From assembly GCF_039545795.1 (NCBI RefSeq), contig NZ_CP154260.1:253001-317000 (forward strand): a DNA stretch of 64,000 bases, in the 5' to 3' direction. The notes under the pieces are model-generated. The model saw nothing but the letters and a program-made list of their open reading frames with translations, searched no databases and was not told the origin of the DNA. The position numbers were made by a program, and so were the translations under genes. The first letter of the stretch is position 1. The number at the start of each line of letters is the position of its first letter. This document shows positions 1-9,567 of this stretch, piece after piece. This stretch comes from Chitinophaga niabensis (GTDB lineage Bacteria > Bacteroidota > Bacteroidia > Chitinophagales > Chitinophagaceae).

Positions 1-167
1 CCTATATATTTATCTCCCATAACCTTTCTGTGGTACACTTTATGAGTGACAGGATGATGGTGATGAATAAGGGGAAAATTGAGGAAATGGGGCAAGCAAG
101 GCAGGTATATCATCATCCGGCCTCGGAATATACCCGCCATTTAATAGCGGCTATTCCCGGCAAATAG
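1..167 (+). CDS. Oligopeptide/dipeptide ABC transporter ATP-binding protein, C-terminal end only
   Basis: The reading frame is open from the window edge (first full codon at position 3) to a TAG at 165-167. It gives about 54 residues that include [19 protein letters not shown], which is the H-loop (switch histidine) and following strand of an ABC ATPase. The ending, with [14 protein letters not shown], is the tail typical of the OppD/OppF/DppF family, which powers uptake of peptides or related solutes at the inner membrane. The Walker motifs lie outside the window, so substrate and family branch cannot be settled. The frame ends 8 bases before the queA promoter. Confidence 0.85.
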   Translation, partial: YIFISHNLSVVHFMSDRMMVMNKGKIEEMGQARQVYHHPASEYTRHLIAAIPGK

Positions 168-174
168 CAATATA

Positions 175-206
175 TTTGAAACAATGCGTTATATTCAGTA
201 CCTTTG
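175..206 (+). promoter_or_regulatory. Bacteroidota-type promoter of queA
   Basis: TTTG at 175-178 and TACCTTTG at 199-206 match the Bacteroidota primary-sigma pattern (-33 TTTG, -7 TAnnTTTG) with a 20-base spacer. Transcription would begin near 213, about 23 bases before the ATG at 236. This supports the 236 start over the in-frame upstream codon at 176, which overlaps the -33 box. Confidence 0.7.
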
Positions 207-235
207 CACACTTTAAAATTCATTCATACCGTAAT

Positions 236-1285
236 ATGAAATTATCACAATTCAAGTTCGATCTTCCTTTAAACCTGATCGCACAGCATCCCACCAAGAC
301 AAGAGACGAGAGCCGCCTGATGGTTGTTAACCGTGCAACCGGCAAAATTGAGCACAAAGTTTTCAAGGACGTACTCGGGTATTTCAACGACAAAGATGTA
401 ATGGTAGTGAACAATACGAAAGTATTCCCTGCCAGGCTCTATGGCCGTAAAGAAAAGACCGGTGCTAAAATTGAAGTGTTCCTGCTCCGTGAACTGAACA
501 AACTGAACCGTTTGTGGGATGTGATCGTGGATCCCGCCCGTAAGATCAGGGTAGGTAACAAACTCTATTTTGGAGATGATGAGAGCCTGGTTGCAGAAGT
601 GATCGACAACACTACTTCCCGTGGCCGTACCATCCGCTTCCTCTTTGAAGGAAACGATGAAGAGTTCAAAGCCGTTCTGGACAGCTTGGGTGAAACACCA
701 TTGCCAAAGTACATCAAACGCAAACCCGAAGATGACGATAAAGAGCGTTATCAGACTGTTTACGCTAAGTATGAAGGAGCTGTTGCTGCACCAACTGCTG
801 GTTTGCACTTCAGCCGTGAGCTGATCAAACGCCTGGAGATCAAAGGTGTTAAATTTGCAGAAGTAACCCTGCACACCGGTTTGGGTACATTCCGCCCCAT
901 TGAGGTAGAGGACCTGAGCAAGCATAAAATGGATGCGGAATATTTCCACATAGATGAATATGCCGTGAAGATCGTGAACAAAGCAAAAGAAGAGAACCGC
1001 AAGATCTGCGCCATTGGTACCACTACCGTTAGAGCAGTAGAATCTTCCGTAACAGCACAGAATCATCTGAAAGCTGCAGAAGGCTGGACGAATACCTTCA
1101 TCCATCCTCCTTACGATTTTTCTATTCCCAATGCACTGGTAACCAACTTCCACCTGCCAAAAACAAGTCTCCTGATCATGGTTTGCGCCTTTGCCGGTTA
1201 TGACCTGGTAATGGAAGCTTATCAACAGGCTATTAAAGAGAAGTACCGCTTTTTCAGCTATGGTGATGCTATGCTGATCATCTGA
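236..1285 (+). CDS. queA: S-adenosylmethionine:tRNA ribosyltransferase-isomerase
   Basis: QueA transfers and isomerises the ribosyl part of S-adenosylmethionine onto 7-aminomethyl-7-deazaguanine at tRNA position 34, giving epoxyqueuosine. The 349-residue product has the family hallmarks in order: the N-terminal [44 protein letters not shown] and [13 protein letters not shown]. The ATG at 236 begins [11 protein letters not shown], the usual family N-terminus. A longer frame from 176 would add about 20 residues that do not fit and would overlap the promoter. The gene ends with its own terminator before ispD. Confidence 0.95.
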   Translation: MKLSQFKFDLPLNLIAQHPTKTRDESRLMVVNRATGKIEHKVFKDVLGYFNDKDVMVVNNTKVFPARLYGRKEKTGAKIEVFLLRELNKLNRLWDVIVDPARKIRVGNKLYFGDDESLVAEVIDNTTSRGRTIRFLFEGNDEEFKAVLDSLGETPLPKYIKRKPEDDDKERYQTVYAKYEGAVAAPTAGLHFSRELIKRLEIKGVKFAEVTLHTGLGTFRPIEVEDLSKHKMDAEYFHIDEYAVKIVNKAKEENRKICAIGTTTVRAVESSVTAQNHLKAAEGWTNTFIHPPYDFSIPNALVTNFHLPKTSLLIMVCAFAGYDLVMEAYQQAIKEKYRFFSYGDAMLII

Positions 1286-1307
1286 TCTGCATCGCCAAGG
1301 ATATTTG

Positions 1308-1348
1308 AAAAGGCAAATAGCTCGCTGCTGTTTGCCTTTTCTTTTTTA
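1308..1348 (+). terminator. Rho-independent terminator after queA
   Basis: AAAGGCAAA and TTTGCCTTT form a stem around a loop of roughly a dozen bases, followed by CTTTTTT. It lies between the queA stop and the ispD start. Confidence 0.7.
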
Positions 1349-1362
1349 AATTCCATTCTGTA

Positions 1363-2043
1363 ATGTCGTCTCGTAGCAAAATTGCCATAATAGTGGCCGG
1401 AGGTTCCGGTCAACGGATGGGCAGCACTGTGCCCAAACAATTCCTGGAATTGGCCGGTAAACCCGTATTGTATCATACCATCGCCGCATTTCTGGCAGCC
1501 TATGAGGATATGCATATCATCCTCGTTTTACCGGAAGCCCATAAAGCCAGTGTAGCAGCAGTGCTCACTGCATTTGACAAGCCGCCTTCCGTTACTTTGG
1601 TGGATGGAGGAGAAACCCGCTTCCACTCTGTACTGAATGGCCTGAAGCTGATAAAACAGGATGCTGTGATCTTTGTGCATGATGGAGTGAGACCATTGGT
1701 AAGCCCTGCGTTGATCCGTACCTGTTATGAACAGGCCTTAGCTAAAGGCAGCGCTATTCCGGCCATTGCACTGAAAGATAGTATCCGCGAAGTAGATGAT
1801 GAAGGCAATATGGCGGCAGACAGGACCCGTTTCAGGATCATTCAAACACCACAGACCTTTTTATCAGAAATATTATTACCCGCATTCGATCAACCCTACG
1901 ATCCGTTGTTTACAGACGAAGCCACAGTTGTGGAACGATTTGGAGAAGAAGTGAACCTGGTAGAAGGAGAGGAACAGAACATCAAGATCACAAAGCCACA
2001 GGATCTTGTGATAGCAGCGGCTTTTTTGCATCAGGGCTTATAA
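1363..2043 (+). CDS. ispD: 2-C-methyl-D-erythritol 4-phosphate cytidylyltransferase
   Basis: This enzyme makes CDP-methylerythritol from MEP and CTP, the third step of the non-mevalonate isoprenoid pathway, in the cytosol. The 226-residue length is normal. The nucleotide-binding loop VAGGSGQRMGSTVPKQF lies near residue 12, HDGVRPLVS at mid-length, and QTPQTF with DEATVVE near the C-terminus. Together these identify the family over other nucleotidyltransferases. The gene stands alone between the queA terminator and a convergent lipoprotein gene whose 3' end overlaps it by 13 bases. Confidence 0.95.
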   Translation: MSSRSKIAIIVAGGSGQRMGSTVPKQFLELAGKPVLYHTIAAFLAAYEDMHIILVLPEAHKASVAAVLTAFDKPPSVTLVDGGETRFHSVLNGLKLIKQDAVIFVHDGVRPLVSPALIRTCYEQALAKGSAIPAIALKDSIREVDDEGNMAADRTRFRIIQTPQTFLSEILLPAFDQPYDPLFTDEATVVERFGEEVNLVEGEEQNIKITKPQDLVIAAAFLHQGL

Positions 2044-2384
2044 AATCCCAGTGCTTTTGCTTTTTCAATATCTGCCGGATTGAATAATACTTTTACTATC
2101 CTGGTGGAAAGGCAATGGCAGGCTTCGCAGGTTACTCCACCAGTATAGGGTGTGATCGTTACTTTCAATGTTGTAATGTCTTTTTCCAATAACCAGGTCT
2201 TTATTGCCTGCGTATCTGATCTGGGAACCAGGTGATTGCCTATGCTTGTCCATGGATTGGCACAGTGTGTTTCTTTATAATGCAGTTCATTGGCCGGAGG
2301 AGGAGCTGGTTCCGATCTGCGTTTCTTGCAGGCAACGCCTGCCAGCATGAGCAGGCAAATAGCAATAGTTAGCGCATGTTTCAT
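2031..2384 (-). CDS. Small lipoprotein of unknown function
   Basis: The product is 117 residues. An N-terminal hydrophobic segment ends in LAGVACKK, a lipobox with the modified cysteine near residue 19, followed by a charged and Pro-rich linker. This predicts a lipidated envelope protein. The mature part contains GGVTCEACHCLS, a Cys/His cluster that could bind metal or form disulfides, but I do not recognise a family. The gene is convergent with ispD and their 3' ends overlap by 13 bases. A sequence-based function cannot be given. Confidence 0.7.
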   Translation of the reverse strand: MKHALTIAICLLMLAGVACKKRRSEPAPPPANELHYKETHCANPWTSIGNHLVPRSDTQAIKTWLLEKDITTLKVTITPYTGGVTCEACHCLSTRIVKVLFNPADIEKAKALGFYKP

Positions 2385-2438
2385 GTTGGGGGTGTTTAAT
2401 ATGAAACGGGGGCCGTCTTCAAAAGGTTACATTTATTT

Positions 2439-3413
2439 TTACTCTGATTGTCCTTTCCCAATCTTCTGCAAGATCTGGTGAGCTACTTCCAGTGCCTGGA
2501 AACCATCTATCACATTCACTTCCACCGGTTTGTTTTCCAGGATGCTGTCCCTGAAGAATTCCAGTTCCATACGGATGGCATTGGATTGTTTGATCTCCGG
2601 ATTAGCAATGGCAATGGTTTTCTTGCCGGCATTGGTTTCAATATCAAGCGTGAACAAACCTTCATCTGCCGGTGTTTTCAGTTTGATGATCTCTGTTTTC
2701 TTATCAAGGAAATCAATACCGATGTAAGCATCCTTCTGGAAGAGGCGCATTTTGCGCATCTTTTTGAGGGAGATACGGCTGGAAGTGAGGTTGGCCACAC
2801 AGCCATTATGGAATTCTATACGCACGTTGGCAATATCAGGGGTATCGCTCATCACGGCTACGCCACTCGCTGAAATACGGCTGATGCTGGACTTCACAAT
2901 GCTCAGTACAATATCAATATCATGGATCATCAGGTCCAGGATCACACTCACATCTGTTCCGCGTGGATTGAATTCTGCGAGGCGGTGCACCTCAATGAAC
3001 ATCGGTTTCAGATCATGCCCTTTCAACGCCAGGAAAGCAGGGTTAAATCTTTCTACGTGCCCTACCTGGAATTTTATATTGGCTTCTTCCACCAGTTTCA
3101 CCAGCAGTTTGGCTTCTTCCATGGTATTGGTCATAGGCTTCTCCACAAAAACATGCTTTCCGTTACGGATAGCCATTTCGCACAATTTAAAGTGCTGTGT
3201 GGTAGGCGCCACAATATCAATCGCATCGGAAGCAAGGATCAATTCTTCTGCTGAAGTGTACCGTTTGAGATTATTATAGAGTGCTTGTACACCTTCGGCA
3301 TTGGCATCACTGGGATCAAAGTAACCGGTTACTTCCACATCCTTCATAGTGGACAGCTGAGATAAATGGATCTTGCCTAAATGCCCTACACCGAACAAGC
3401 CTATTTTGAGCAT
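2439..3413 (-). CDS. Gfo/Idh/MocA family oxidoreductase
   Basis: The 324-residue product has an N-terminal Rossmann fold with GLFGVGHLGKIH near residue 5 and the family motif VEKPMTN near residue 95. These are typical NAD(P)-dependent sugar or inositol dehydrogenase features. The later RLAEFNPRGTDVSVILDLMIHDIDI segment matches the C-terminal alpha/beta domain, where a histidine of the MIHDID stretch is probably catalytic. The substrate cannot be inferred from neighbours (a lipoprotein gene downstream, a secreted protein gene divergent). A role in nucleotide-sugar or cell-surface polysaccharide metabolism is possible but only inference. Confidence 0.88.
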   Translation of the reverse strand: MLKIGLFGVGHLGKIHLSQLSTMKDVEVTGYFDPSDANAEGVQALYNNLKRYTSAEELILASDAIDIVAPTTQHFKLCEMAIRNGKHVFVEKPMTNTMEEAKLLVKLVEEANIKFQVGHVERFNPAFLALKGHDLKPMFIEVHRLAEFNPRGTDVSVILDLMIHDIDIVLSIVKSSISRISASGVAVMSDTPDIANVRIEFHNGCVANLTSSRISLKKMRKMRLFQKDAYIGIDFLDKKTEIIKLKTPADEGLFTLDIETNAGKKTIAIANPEIKQSNAIRMELEFFRDSILENKPVEVNVIDGFQALEVAHQILQKIGKGQSE

Positions 3414-3505
3414 GAGTTATTTTTTTTAGAGAAAATTCCAGCAAATGTAACAAAAGAGGCCGTTATTGCTTTATATATTATCTATATATTGCTAGCTGTA
3501 ATTAC

Positions 3506-5524
3506 ATGCGTTTTCTAATCATATGCATAATACCCCTTTTATTTGCGGTGAACCAGACTTTGGGTCAGGGCTGTACGCCATTGGGACAAACGCCGCGCAG
3601 CGCTTTTCCCATCTGCGGAACTAAAGCGCTGAAACAAACTTCTGTGCCCGCATGTGCAGGAAGAGTGATCCGCCTCCCTACTTGTCCTCCAAACGTAGAA
3701 TACAGGGACCTGAACCCCTTCTGGTATAAATTTACCTGCTATGATGCAGGTACTCTTGGTTTTACGATCACGCCTAACGATGCCGGTGATGATTACGACT
3801 GGCAGCTTTTTGATGTTACCGGCCGGAATGTGGATGATGTATATTCCAACACAAATCTGCAGGTAGGTGGTAACTGGAGTGCCATTCCCGGAGCAACAGG
3901 AGCCTCTGCAGCAGGTACAAAGCCAATGGCCTGTGAAGGTTTGAGTGAGCCTAAATGGAGCAGCATGCCTACATTGGTGGCAGGGCATCAGTATTTATTG
4001 ATGGTCAGCCACTTTACATCAACATCACAAAGTGGGTACGAATTAGCTTTTGGGGGTGGAACAGCTAATATTACAGACCCTTTGCCGGGTGCATTCCTCA
4101 CTGCCAGATATCATTGCCTCAATAACCGAGTAGCTATCAAATTGAACAAACGTTTTCAATGTGCCACACTTACCGCAAGCGGCAGTGAATTTGAGATCAC
4201 AGGTGCTGGCACAGCAAATGTGATTAGCGCAGTGGGAGTGAATTGTACGGGAAGTTTTGATATGGATTCTGTTGTACTTACGCTGGACAGACCTTTGCCC
4301 GGGGGAAATTACACCGTAAGGATCCGCAACGGCTCAGATGGCAATACATTACTGGATGCCTGTGATAATCCCATACAGGCTGGCAGGGATGTACCATTTG
4401 TGATAAGCATTCCGCAGGCCGTACCTTTTGATAAAATTGATCCCGTAGGCTGTGTGCCCACAAAAATTAAAGTCCGTTTGCCTGATCCCGTACTTTGCAG
4501 CTCCATTGCGCCGAATGGCAGTGATTTTCAGCTAAGCGGAACAGGGCCTGCCGTTACAATTGTGCAAGCCAATACTTTTTGTGCCGGTCAGTTGACAGAT
4601 AGTATAGAACTGTCACTCAGCGCACCTGTTTATCTCGATGGTAATTACCGGATCGAACTGGTCAGGGGGAGTGATGGCAACACCATGATCAGTGAATGTG
4701 GTGTACAAACGCCGCTGGGATATGTAGTGCCGTTCATTACAAAGGATACCGTAAATGCATTGTTCAGTTACAGGATAAGCCTGGATTGTGTGTATGACAC
4801 CATCTTCCTGCAACACAATGGCGCACATGGTGCCAATGACTGGAAGTGGACTTTCGAGGATGGCTCTGTGATGACTACACGTACACCAGAGAAAGTGTAT
4901 ACTGTATTTGGACAGAAAACGGTAAAGCTGGAAGTCTCCAATGGTGTTTGTACAGATGATCATACAGAAACGATGTTGCTGAATAATACCCTGAAAGCAG
5001 AATTCCTCGTGAATACGCCGGTTTTATGTCCCCTGGATATGGCTTCCTTCACTAACCAGAGTATTGGCAACATTATATCGCATCGCTGGGATTTCAACTA
5101 TGGGCCTGGTTCCCGGATGGTGGACCCGCAACCTTTCCGTTATCCGCTATCAGGGCGGGATCAGGTTTACCAGGTAAGGCTGATCGTGGAAGATGATCTG
5201 CAATGTGCCGATACTGTTTTTCATTCCGTTAAGGCTGTGGCCAGTTGCAGGGTAGCAGTACCCACTGCTTTCTCGCCTAACAATGATGGCATTAACGATT
5301 TCCTCTATCCGCTGAACGGATACAAAACTGCAGATCTCGTGTTCCGTGTATTTGGCCGGAACGGGCAGCTGGTATTTGAATCCCGCAACTGGATGAATAA
5401 ATGGGATGGTAAGATCAACGGATCTCCTGCCGGCATTGGAACATACGCCTGGGTACTTGAATACACCAATACGGAATTAGGGAACCGGGTGTTTCAGAAA
5501 GGAGTGACCACTTTGCTGCGATGA
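3506..5524 (+). CDS. Secreted PKD-domain protein with type IX secretion (type B) C-terminal domain
   Basis: The 672-residue product begins with a signal peptide of about 20 residues ending near TLGQG. The middle is Cys-containing and includes two similar beta-rich modules (roughly residues 195-300 and 305-410) that both carry RGSDGNT- or NGSDGNT-like segments. A PKD-like module follows near 415-500 and another near 500-580. The last 90 or so residues begin VPTAFSPNNDGINDF, the hallmark of the gliding-motility-associated C-terminal domain, which directs proteins to the type IX system and the cell surface. An adhesin or structural role is inferred. The stop codon directly abuts the convergent radC gene. 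Confidence 0.85.
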   Translation: MRFLIICIIPLLFAVNQTLGQGCTPLGQTPRSAFPICGTKALKQTSVPACAGRVIRLPTCPPNVEYRDLNPFWYKFTCYDAGTLGFTITPNDAGDDYDWQLFDVTGRNVDDVYSNTNLQVGGNWSAIPGATGASAAGTKPMACEGLSEPKWSSMPTLVAGHQYLLMVSHFTSTSQSGYELAFGGGTANITDPLPGAFLTARYHCLNNRVAIKLNKRFQCATLTASGSEFEITGAGTANVISAVGVNCTGSFDMDSVVLTLDRPLPGGNYTVRIRNGSDGNTLLDACDNPIQAGRDVPFVISIPQAVPFDKIDPVGCVPTKIKVRLPDPVLCSSIAPNGSDFQLSGTGPAVTIVQANTFCAGQLTDSIELSLSAPVYLDGNYRIELVRGSDGNTMISECGVQTPLGYVVPFITKDTVNALFSYRISLDCVYDTIFLQHNGAHGANDWKWTFEDGSVMTTRTPEKVYTVFGQKTVKLEVSNGVCTDDHTETMLLNNTLKAEFLVNTPVLCPLDMASFTNQSIGNIISHRWDFNYGPGSRMVDPQPFRYPLSGRDQVYQVRLIVEDDLQCADTVFHSVKAVASCRVAVPTAFSPNNDGINDFLYPLNGYKTADLVFRVFGRNGQLVFESRNWMNKWDGKINGSPAGIGTYAWVLEYTNTELGNRVFQKGVTTLLR

Positions 5525-6265
5525 TCAGAGCATGCCATCTTCTTTAAAACTGAAATGCCCTTCAGAAGAAACGATCACATGATCTAAAACCTCGATATCC
5601 AGCAACTTACCTCCCGCTTTTAATTTATGCGTGATATTGACATCTGCATTACTGGGCCGCAGGCTTCCGGAAGGATGGTTGTGGCATAACATGATGCGGG
5701 TGGCTTTCTGCCGCAACGCTTCCAGGAAGATCATGCGGGGATCTACGGTAGTGGAAGTAAGGCCGCCTGAACTGATACAGCTGTAATGAAGGAGTTTGTT
5801 GGCATGATTAAGATAGAGCACGTAAAACGTTTCATAACATTGATCTTCGAGGAGAGGCCTTAATAAGGAGGCTACGTCATCTGCGCAGGTGATCACCGGT
5901 TTGCTGCAAGGCAGCTGGGATTGTTTACGGCGGGAAAGTTCCAGGGAGGCCAGGATAGTAACGGCTTTCTTAAACCCTATACCCTTGAACTGCATTAACT
6001 GTTCCACATCCATAGCGGCCAGGCCGGAAAGATCATTTTCGCAGCTAAGCAGAATTTCCTGGGCCAGCTCAATGGCAGATTGTTTGGCATTGCCGCAATT
6101 GATAAGAATGGCCAGTAATTCAGCGTGACTTAAAGACCTGGCACCTTTTGAAACGAGTTTTTCCCGGGGACGGTCATCGATAGACCATTTGCGAATAGGA
6201 GGTAACACACGCTTAGGCTCAAGGTAATTGCCGATACCAGGCAGAAATGTTGGGCTAACTATCAT
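5525..6265 (-). CDS. radC: RadC family JAB-domain protein
   Basis: The product is about 246 residues. The N-terminal helix-hairpin-helix-like part runs from KLVSKGARSLSHAELLAILI to MQFKGIGFKKA. A C-terminal JAB/MPN metal-binding domain carries HNHPSGSLRPSNAD, the HxHPSGxxxPSxxD signature. RadC is widely annotated as a DNA repair protein, but its biochemical activity is unsettled. The frame can be extended 18 bases to a TTG at 6283; I prefer the ATG at 6265. The 3' end abuts the preceding convergent gene without a gap. Confidence 0.9.
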   Translation of the reverse strand: MIVSPTFLPGIGNYLEPKRVLPPIRKWSIDDRPREKLVSKGARSLSHAELLAILINCGNAKQSAIELAQEILLSCENDLSGLAAMDVEQLMQFKGIGFKKAVTILASLELSRRKQSQLPCSKPVITCADDVASLLRPLLEDQCYETFYVLYLNHANKLLHYSCISSGGLTSTTVDPRMIFLEALRQKATRIMLCHNHPSGSLRPSNADVNITHKLKAGGKLLDIEVLDHVIVSSEGHFSFKEDGML

Positions 6266-6390
6266 AAAAAACAACTTTCCCAAATGTACAAAATACTAAT
6301 TGGTTTAGTACAATCCTCACTAATTTTTTTAGTATTCCTCTATGTTAATTCTGTTTGATTTTTTTTTCTGCATATCCCCATATAAAGTCA

Positions 6391-6398
6391 TAGTTTTG
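6391..6398 (+). promoter_or_regulatory. Putative -7 box of prs
   Basis: TAGTTTTG fits the Bacteroidota -7 consensus TAnnTTTG and lies 19 bases before the prs ATG. I see no well-spaced -33 TTTG, so only this half is supported. Confidence 0.45.
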
Positions 6399-6417
6399 CC
6401 ACCTCTTTTCTTGAACC

Positions 6418-7371
6418 ATGAATTCATCTGTAAAAATCTTTACGGGAAATAGTAATCCCGCTCTGGCAGAGCGTATCGCCTCCAGGTATGGTAACGGTGG
6501 CATTGGAAAGGTCAACATCCAGAAGTTCAGCGATGGCGAATTTCAGCCGGTGTTCCTTGAAAGCATTCGTGGCCACTACGTTTTCCTGGTACAAAGCACC
6601 TGTGCGCCAACAGATAACCTGATGGAACTGCTGCTAATGATCGATGCTGCAAAACGCGCTTCGGCAGGGCACATTACGGCTGTAATCCCTTATTTTGGGT
6701 TCGCCAGGCAGGACAGGAAAGACAAGCCCCGGGTAGCCATAGGTTCCAAACTGATCGCCAACCTGCTCACCGCAGCGGGGGCTAACAGGGTGATAACCAT
6801 GGACTTACATGCTCCCCAGATCCAGGGTTTCTTTGATATCCCCGTGGATCACCTGGATAGCTCAGCCATTTTTATTCCCTATATAGAGAATCTAAAGCTG
6901 GAAAACCTTACCTTTGCGTCCCCTGACGTGGGTTCTACCACCCGGGTGCGTGAAGTGGCCAGCTATTTCAATGCTGAAATGGTGATCTGCGACAAGCATC
7001 GTAAACGGGCAAATGAAATTGCGTCTATGGTGGTGATCGGTGATGTAACTAACAGGGATATTGTGTTGATAGATGATATCTGCGATACAGCAGGCACCCT
7101 CACCAAATCAGCCGCTTTGCTGATGGAAAAAGGAGCAAGGAGCGTAAGAGCATTTTGTACGCACCCTGTATTCAGTGGTAAGGCTTACGAAAACATTGAA
7201 AACTCTGTGCTGGAAGAACTGGTGGTATGTGATACCATTCCGTTAAAACAACACAGCAGCAAAGTGAAAGTGATCAGTGTAGCCGATCTGTTTGCAGTAG
7301 CTATCAGGAATATGCACGAGAATAAGTCTATCACAAGCTTATTTGTGCACAGCCAGCGTAAGATGCAATAA
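6418..7371 (+). CDS. prs: Ribose-phosphate pyrophosphokinase
   Basis: The enzyme makes phosphoribosyl pyrophosphate from ribose 5-phosphate and ATP, feeding purine, pyrimidine, histidine and NAD synthesis. The 317-residue length is standard. Characteristic segments are FSDGEFQPV near residue 38, YFGFARQDRKDKPR near 97, VITMDLHAPQIQGFFDIPVDHL near 127 and the PRPP loop IVLIDDICDTAGTL near 216. It lies directly upstream of rplY with a 37-base gap, an order often seen in bacteria, so the two may be co-transcribed. Confidence 0.96.
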   Translation: MNSSVKIFTGNSNPALAERIASRYGNGGIGKVNIQKFSDGEFQPVFLESIRGHYVFLVQSTCAPTDNLMELLLMIDAAKRASAGHITAVIPYFGFARQDRKDKPRVAIGSKLIANLLTAAGANRVITMDLHAPQIQGFFDIPVDHLDSSAIFIPYIENLKLENLTFASPDVGSTTRVREVASYFNAEMVICDKHRKRANEIASMVVIGDVTNRDIVLIDDICDTAGTLTKSAALLMEKGARSVRAFCTHPVFSGKAYENIENSVLEELVVCDTIPLKQHSSKVKVISVADLFAVAIRNMHENKSITSLFVHSQRKMQ

Positions 7372-7408
7372 CAACAAGTTTATTTATCATTTATATAAAA
7401 GTTAAACA

Positions 7409-7999
7409 ATGAAAACAATAACCATCGAAGGACAACTCAGGAGCGAATTCGGCAAACAAGCCACCCGCTTACTTCGTTCTGAGCAACAAGTGCCTTGCGT
7501 TATTTACGGGGGTGCAGATACAGTTAGCTTTTCAGCTCCTGTCACTGCTTTCAAAACATTGGTGTATACACCTGACTTCCAGATCGCTGAAGTTAAATTA
7601 GGCGGTAAATCTTATCGTTGCATTTTGAAAGACCTGCAATTTGATACAGTAACAGACGAGTTGATTCACGTTGACTTCCTGGAACTGGTAGAGGATAAGA
7701 AGGTAGTTGCAACCATGCCATTGAAATTTACAGGTTCTTCCATCGGTGTAAAAAGCGGTGGTAAACTGGTAGTGAAAATGAAATCACTGAAGGTGAAGGC
7801 TTTGCCTAAACACCTGCGTGAAAACCTGGAAGTGGATATCACTGAACTGGACCTGAATGCAAACATCCGCGTACAGGATGTAAAAGCAGAAGGGATCGAG
7901 ATCATGAACTCTCCCCGTATCCCTGTTGCATCCGTGGTAATGACACGTCAGCTGAAACAAGAAGAAGCTGAAGCAGCAAAGGATGCCAAGAAAAAATAA
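7409..7999 (+). CDS. rplY: 50S ribosomal protein L25 / general stress protein Ctc
   Basis: The product is 196 residues: an N-terminal L25 5S-rRNA-binding beta-barrel (first 90 or so residues, with LRSEFGKQATRLLRSEQQVP and VPCVIYGG) followed by the longer Ctc-type C-terminal domain. The tail is rich in Lys, Glu and Ala. This long form is the usual one outside the enterobacteria. It follows prs and is followed by a strong terminator, which closes a likely prs-rplY transcript. Confidence 0.93.
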   Translation: MKTITIEGQLRSEFGKQATRLLRSEQQVPCVIYGGADTVSFSAPVTAFKTLVYTPDFQIAEVKLGGKSYRCILKDLQFDTVTDELIHVDFLELVEDKKVVATMPLKFTGSSIGVKSGGKLVVKMKSLKVKALPKHLRENLEVDITELDLNANIRVQDVKAEGIEIMNSPRIPVASVVMTRQLKQEEAEAAKDAKKK

Positions 8000-8021
8000 A
8001 TTGGCAAAATAATTATATTAG

Positions 8022-8058
8022 AAAGCCCGGCGTAATATCAGCCGGGCTTTTTATTTTT
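8022..8058 (+). terminator. Rho-independent terminator after rplY
   Basis: AAAGCCCGGC pairs with GCCGGGCTTT (10 base pairs) around a 9-base loop, followed by TTATTTTT. It lies 22 bases after the rplY stop. Confidence 0.88.
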
Positions 8059-8107
8059 GGCATCCCGATCAATACATTATTATTGACAGGGATCAATTAC
8101 CTGGTAT

Positions 8108-8683
8108 ATGAAATATCTCATTGTTGGATTAGGAAACATTGGAGCGGATTATCATCATACCCGCCACAACATCGGCTTCGATGTTGCGGATGCTCTTGCC
8201 CAAAAACATAATGTGGTGTTTAAAAGCGACCGGTTGGCGGATGTGGCAGAAGTGAAGTGGAAAGGAAGGGTAATAGTAGTTATAAAACCAACTACCTATA
8301 TGAACCTGAGTGGCAGAGCTGTAAAGTATTGGCTCGACAAAGAAAAGATCCCCGTAGAAAATATGCTGGTGATCCTGGATGATCTGGCATTACCACTTGA
8401 ATCTATCCGTTTACGCCCCGGCGGCAGTGATGCCGGGCATAATGGCCTCACAAGTATTCAGGAATCCATTGCTACCAATCAGTATCCCCGGCTGCGCTTT
8501 GGTATTGGAAACAATTTCCCCAAAGGAAGGCAGGTAGATTACGTTTTGGGAAGGTGGTCTGCCCAGGAAGAGCCTGTGGTTTTGCAGAAGATTGATAAGT
8601 GTGTGGAAATTGTTGAAAGTTTTGCTACCATTGGTTTACAACGATGTATGAACAATTATAACAACCTTACTTTTCCATTATAG
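8108..8683 (+). CDS. pth: Peptidyl-tRNA hydrolase
   Basis: Pth releases tRNA from peptidyl-tRNAs that drop off stalled ribosomes. The 191-residue product opens with KYLIVGLGNIGADYHHTRHNIGFDV, whose first histidine pair region and TRHNIGF form the active site. It continues with KPTTYMNLSGRAV and the DDLALPL...GGSDAGHNGL loop, all diagnostic. It stands alone after the rplY terminator. The following 193 bases up to the next gene show no feature I can support. Confidence 0.95.
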   Translation: MKYLIVGLGNIGADYHHTRHNIGFDVADALAQKHNVVFKSDRLADVAEVKWKGRVIVVIKPTTYMNLSGRAVKYWLDKEKIPVENMLVILDDLALPLESIRLRPGGSDAGHNGLTSIQESIATNQYPRLRFGIGNNFPKGRQVDYVLGRWSAQEEPVVLQKIDKCVEIVESFATIGLQRCMNNYNNLTFPL

Positions 8684-8876
8684 AAGTAAATTGTATATTT
8701 CATGCCTGAAAGGTACCTCTACCTTAACCGCTATAGGTCATGATCCGTGTACCACTGATCGTTATATAATTCAGAATTGCACCTGCTAATTAGAATTATA
8801 GTGCGCACAGTGGGCAATGTATTGTGGACTATGGGTCAAACCATAGGCTTTATTAACCTTACAAAATACACGCATT

Positions 8877-9488
8877 ATGAAAATTATCTGCGTTGGAAGA
8901 AACTATGCCAAACATGCAGAAGAATTGAAGAACGAAGTGCCCTCCGATCCCGTGATTTTCATGAAACCAAAGAATGCACTGCTGCAAAACAACCATCCTT
9001 TCTATTATCCGGAATTTACGGATAACCTTCATTATGAATGTGAACTGGTGTTGCGGATTTCGAAGAACGGGAAACACATTCAGGAGCGGTTCGCCTCAAA
9101 ATACTATGATAGTATTTCCGTAGGCATCGACTTCACGGCGAGAGATTTGCAGGAGAAGCAAAAGGCCAAAGGCCTTCCCTGGGAAATTGCAAAGTCGTTC
9201 GATAATTCCGCTGTGGTGGGAAAGTTTATTCCATTGAAAGAAGACACAGATCTGAAAGACATCAATTTTTGTCTTTACAAGAACAAGGAAATTGTACAGC
9301 AAGGCAACACGAAGGACCTGTTATTTTCTTTCGACAAATTGATTGCGTATATCTCACGATTCTTTACCCTGAATATCGGAGATCTTGTGTTTACCGGAAC
9401 ACCTGAAGGCGTTGGGCCTGTTCAGATCGGTGATGGCCTGGAAGCCTTCATTGAAGATGATAGCCTGCTGGAATTCCAGGTGAAGTAG
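8877..9488 (+). CDS. Fumarylacetoacetate hydrolase family protein
   Basis: The 203-residue product is a single FAH C-terminal catalytic domain. It starts CVGRNYAKHAEELKNEVP and carries the metal-binding EC-E pattern in LHYECELVLRI, then VGIDFTARDLQ, KGLPWEIAKSFDNSA and the closing GDLVFTGTPEGVGPV. Family members include acylpyruvases, oxaloacetate decarboxylases and 2-hydroxyhepta-2,4-diene-1,7-dioate isomerases. The short length and sequence resemble the acylpyruvase (FAHD1-like) branch, but the substrate is inference. Confidence 0.88.
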   Translation: MKIICVGRNYAKHAEELKNEVPSDPVIFMKPKNALLQNNHPFYYPEFTDNLHYECELVLRISKNGKHIQERFASKYYDSISVGIDFTARDLQEKQKAKGLPWEIAKSFDNSAVVGKFIPLKEDTDLKDINFCLYKNKEIVQQGNTKDLLFSFDKLIAYISRFFTLNIGDLVFTGTPEGVGPVQIGDGLEAFIEDDSLLEFQVK

Positions 9489-9567
9489 GTAAGGAGTAAA
9501 AAGAAAAAATTATAAAGTAAAAAGGATGCGTGCCTGCTTAGCTTAAGCGTTTTTAGTCTTTTTCGTA

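Noticed and set aside
269..1225. Long minus-strand open frame (318 codons) opposite queA
   Set aside because: It lies fully antisense to queA, whose sequence is clearly conserved, and its product is Cys/Phe-rich with no domain. It is a shadow of the codon bias.
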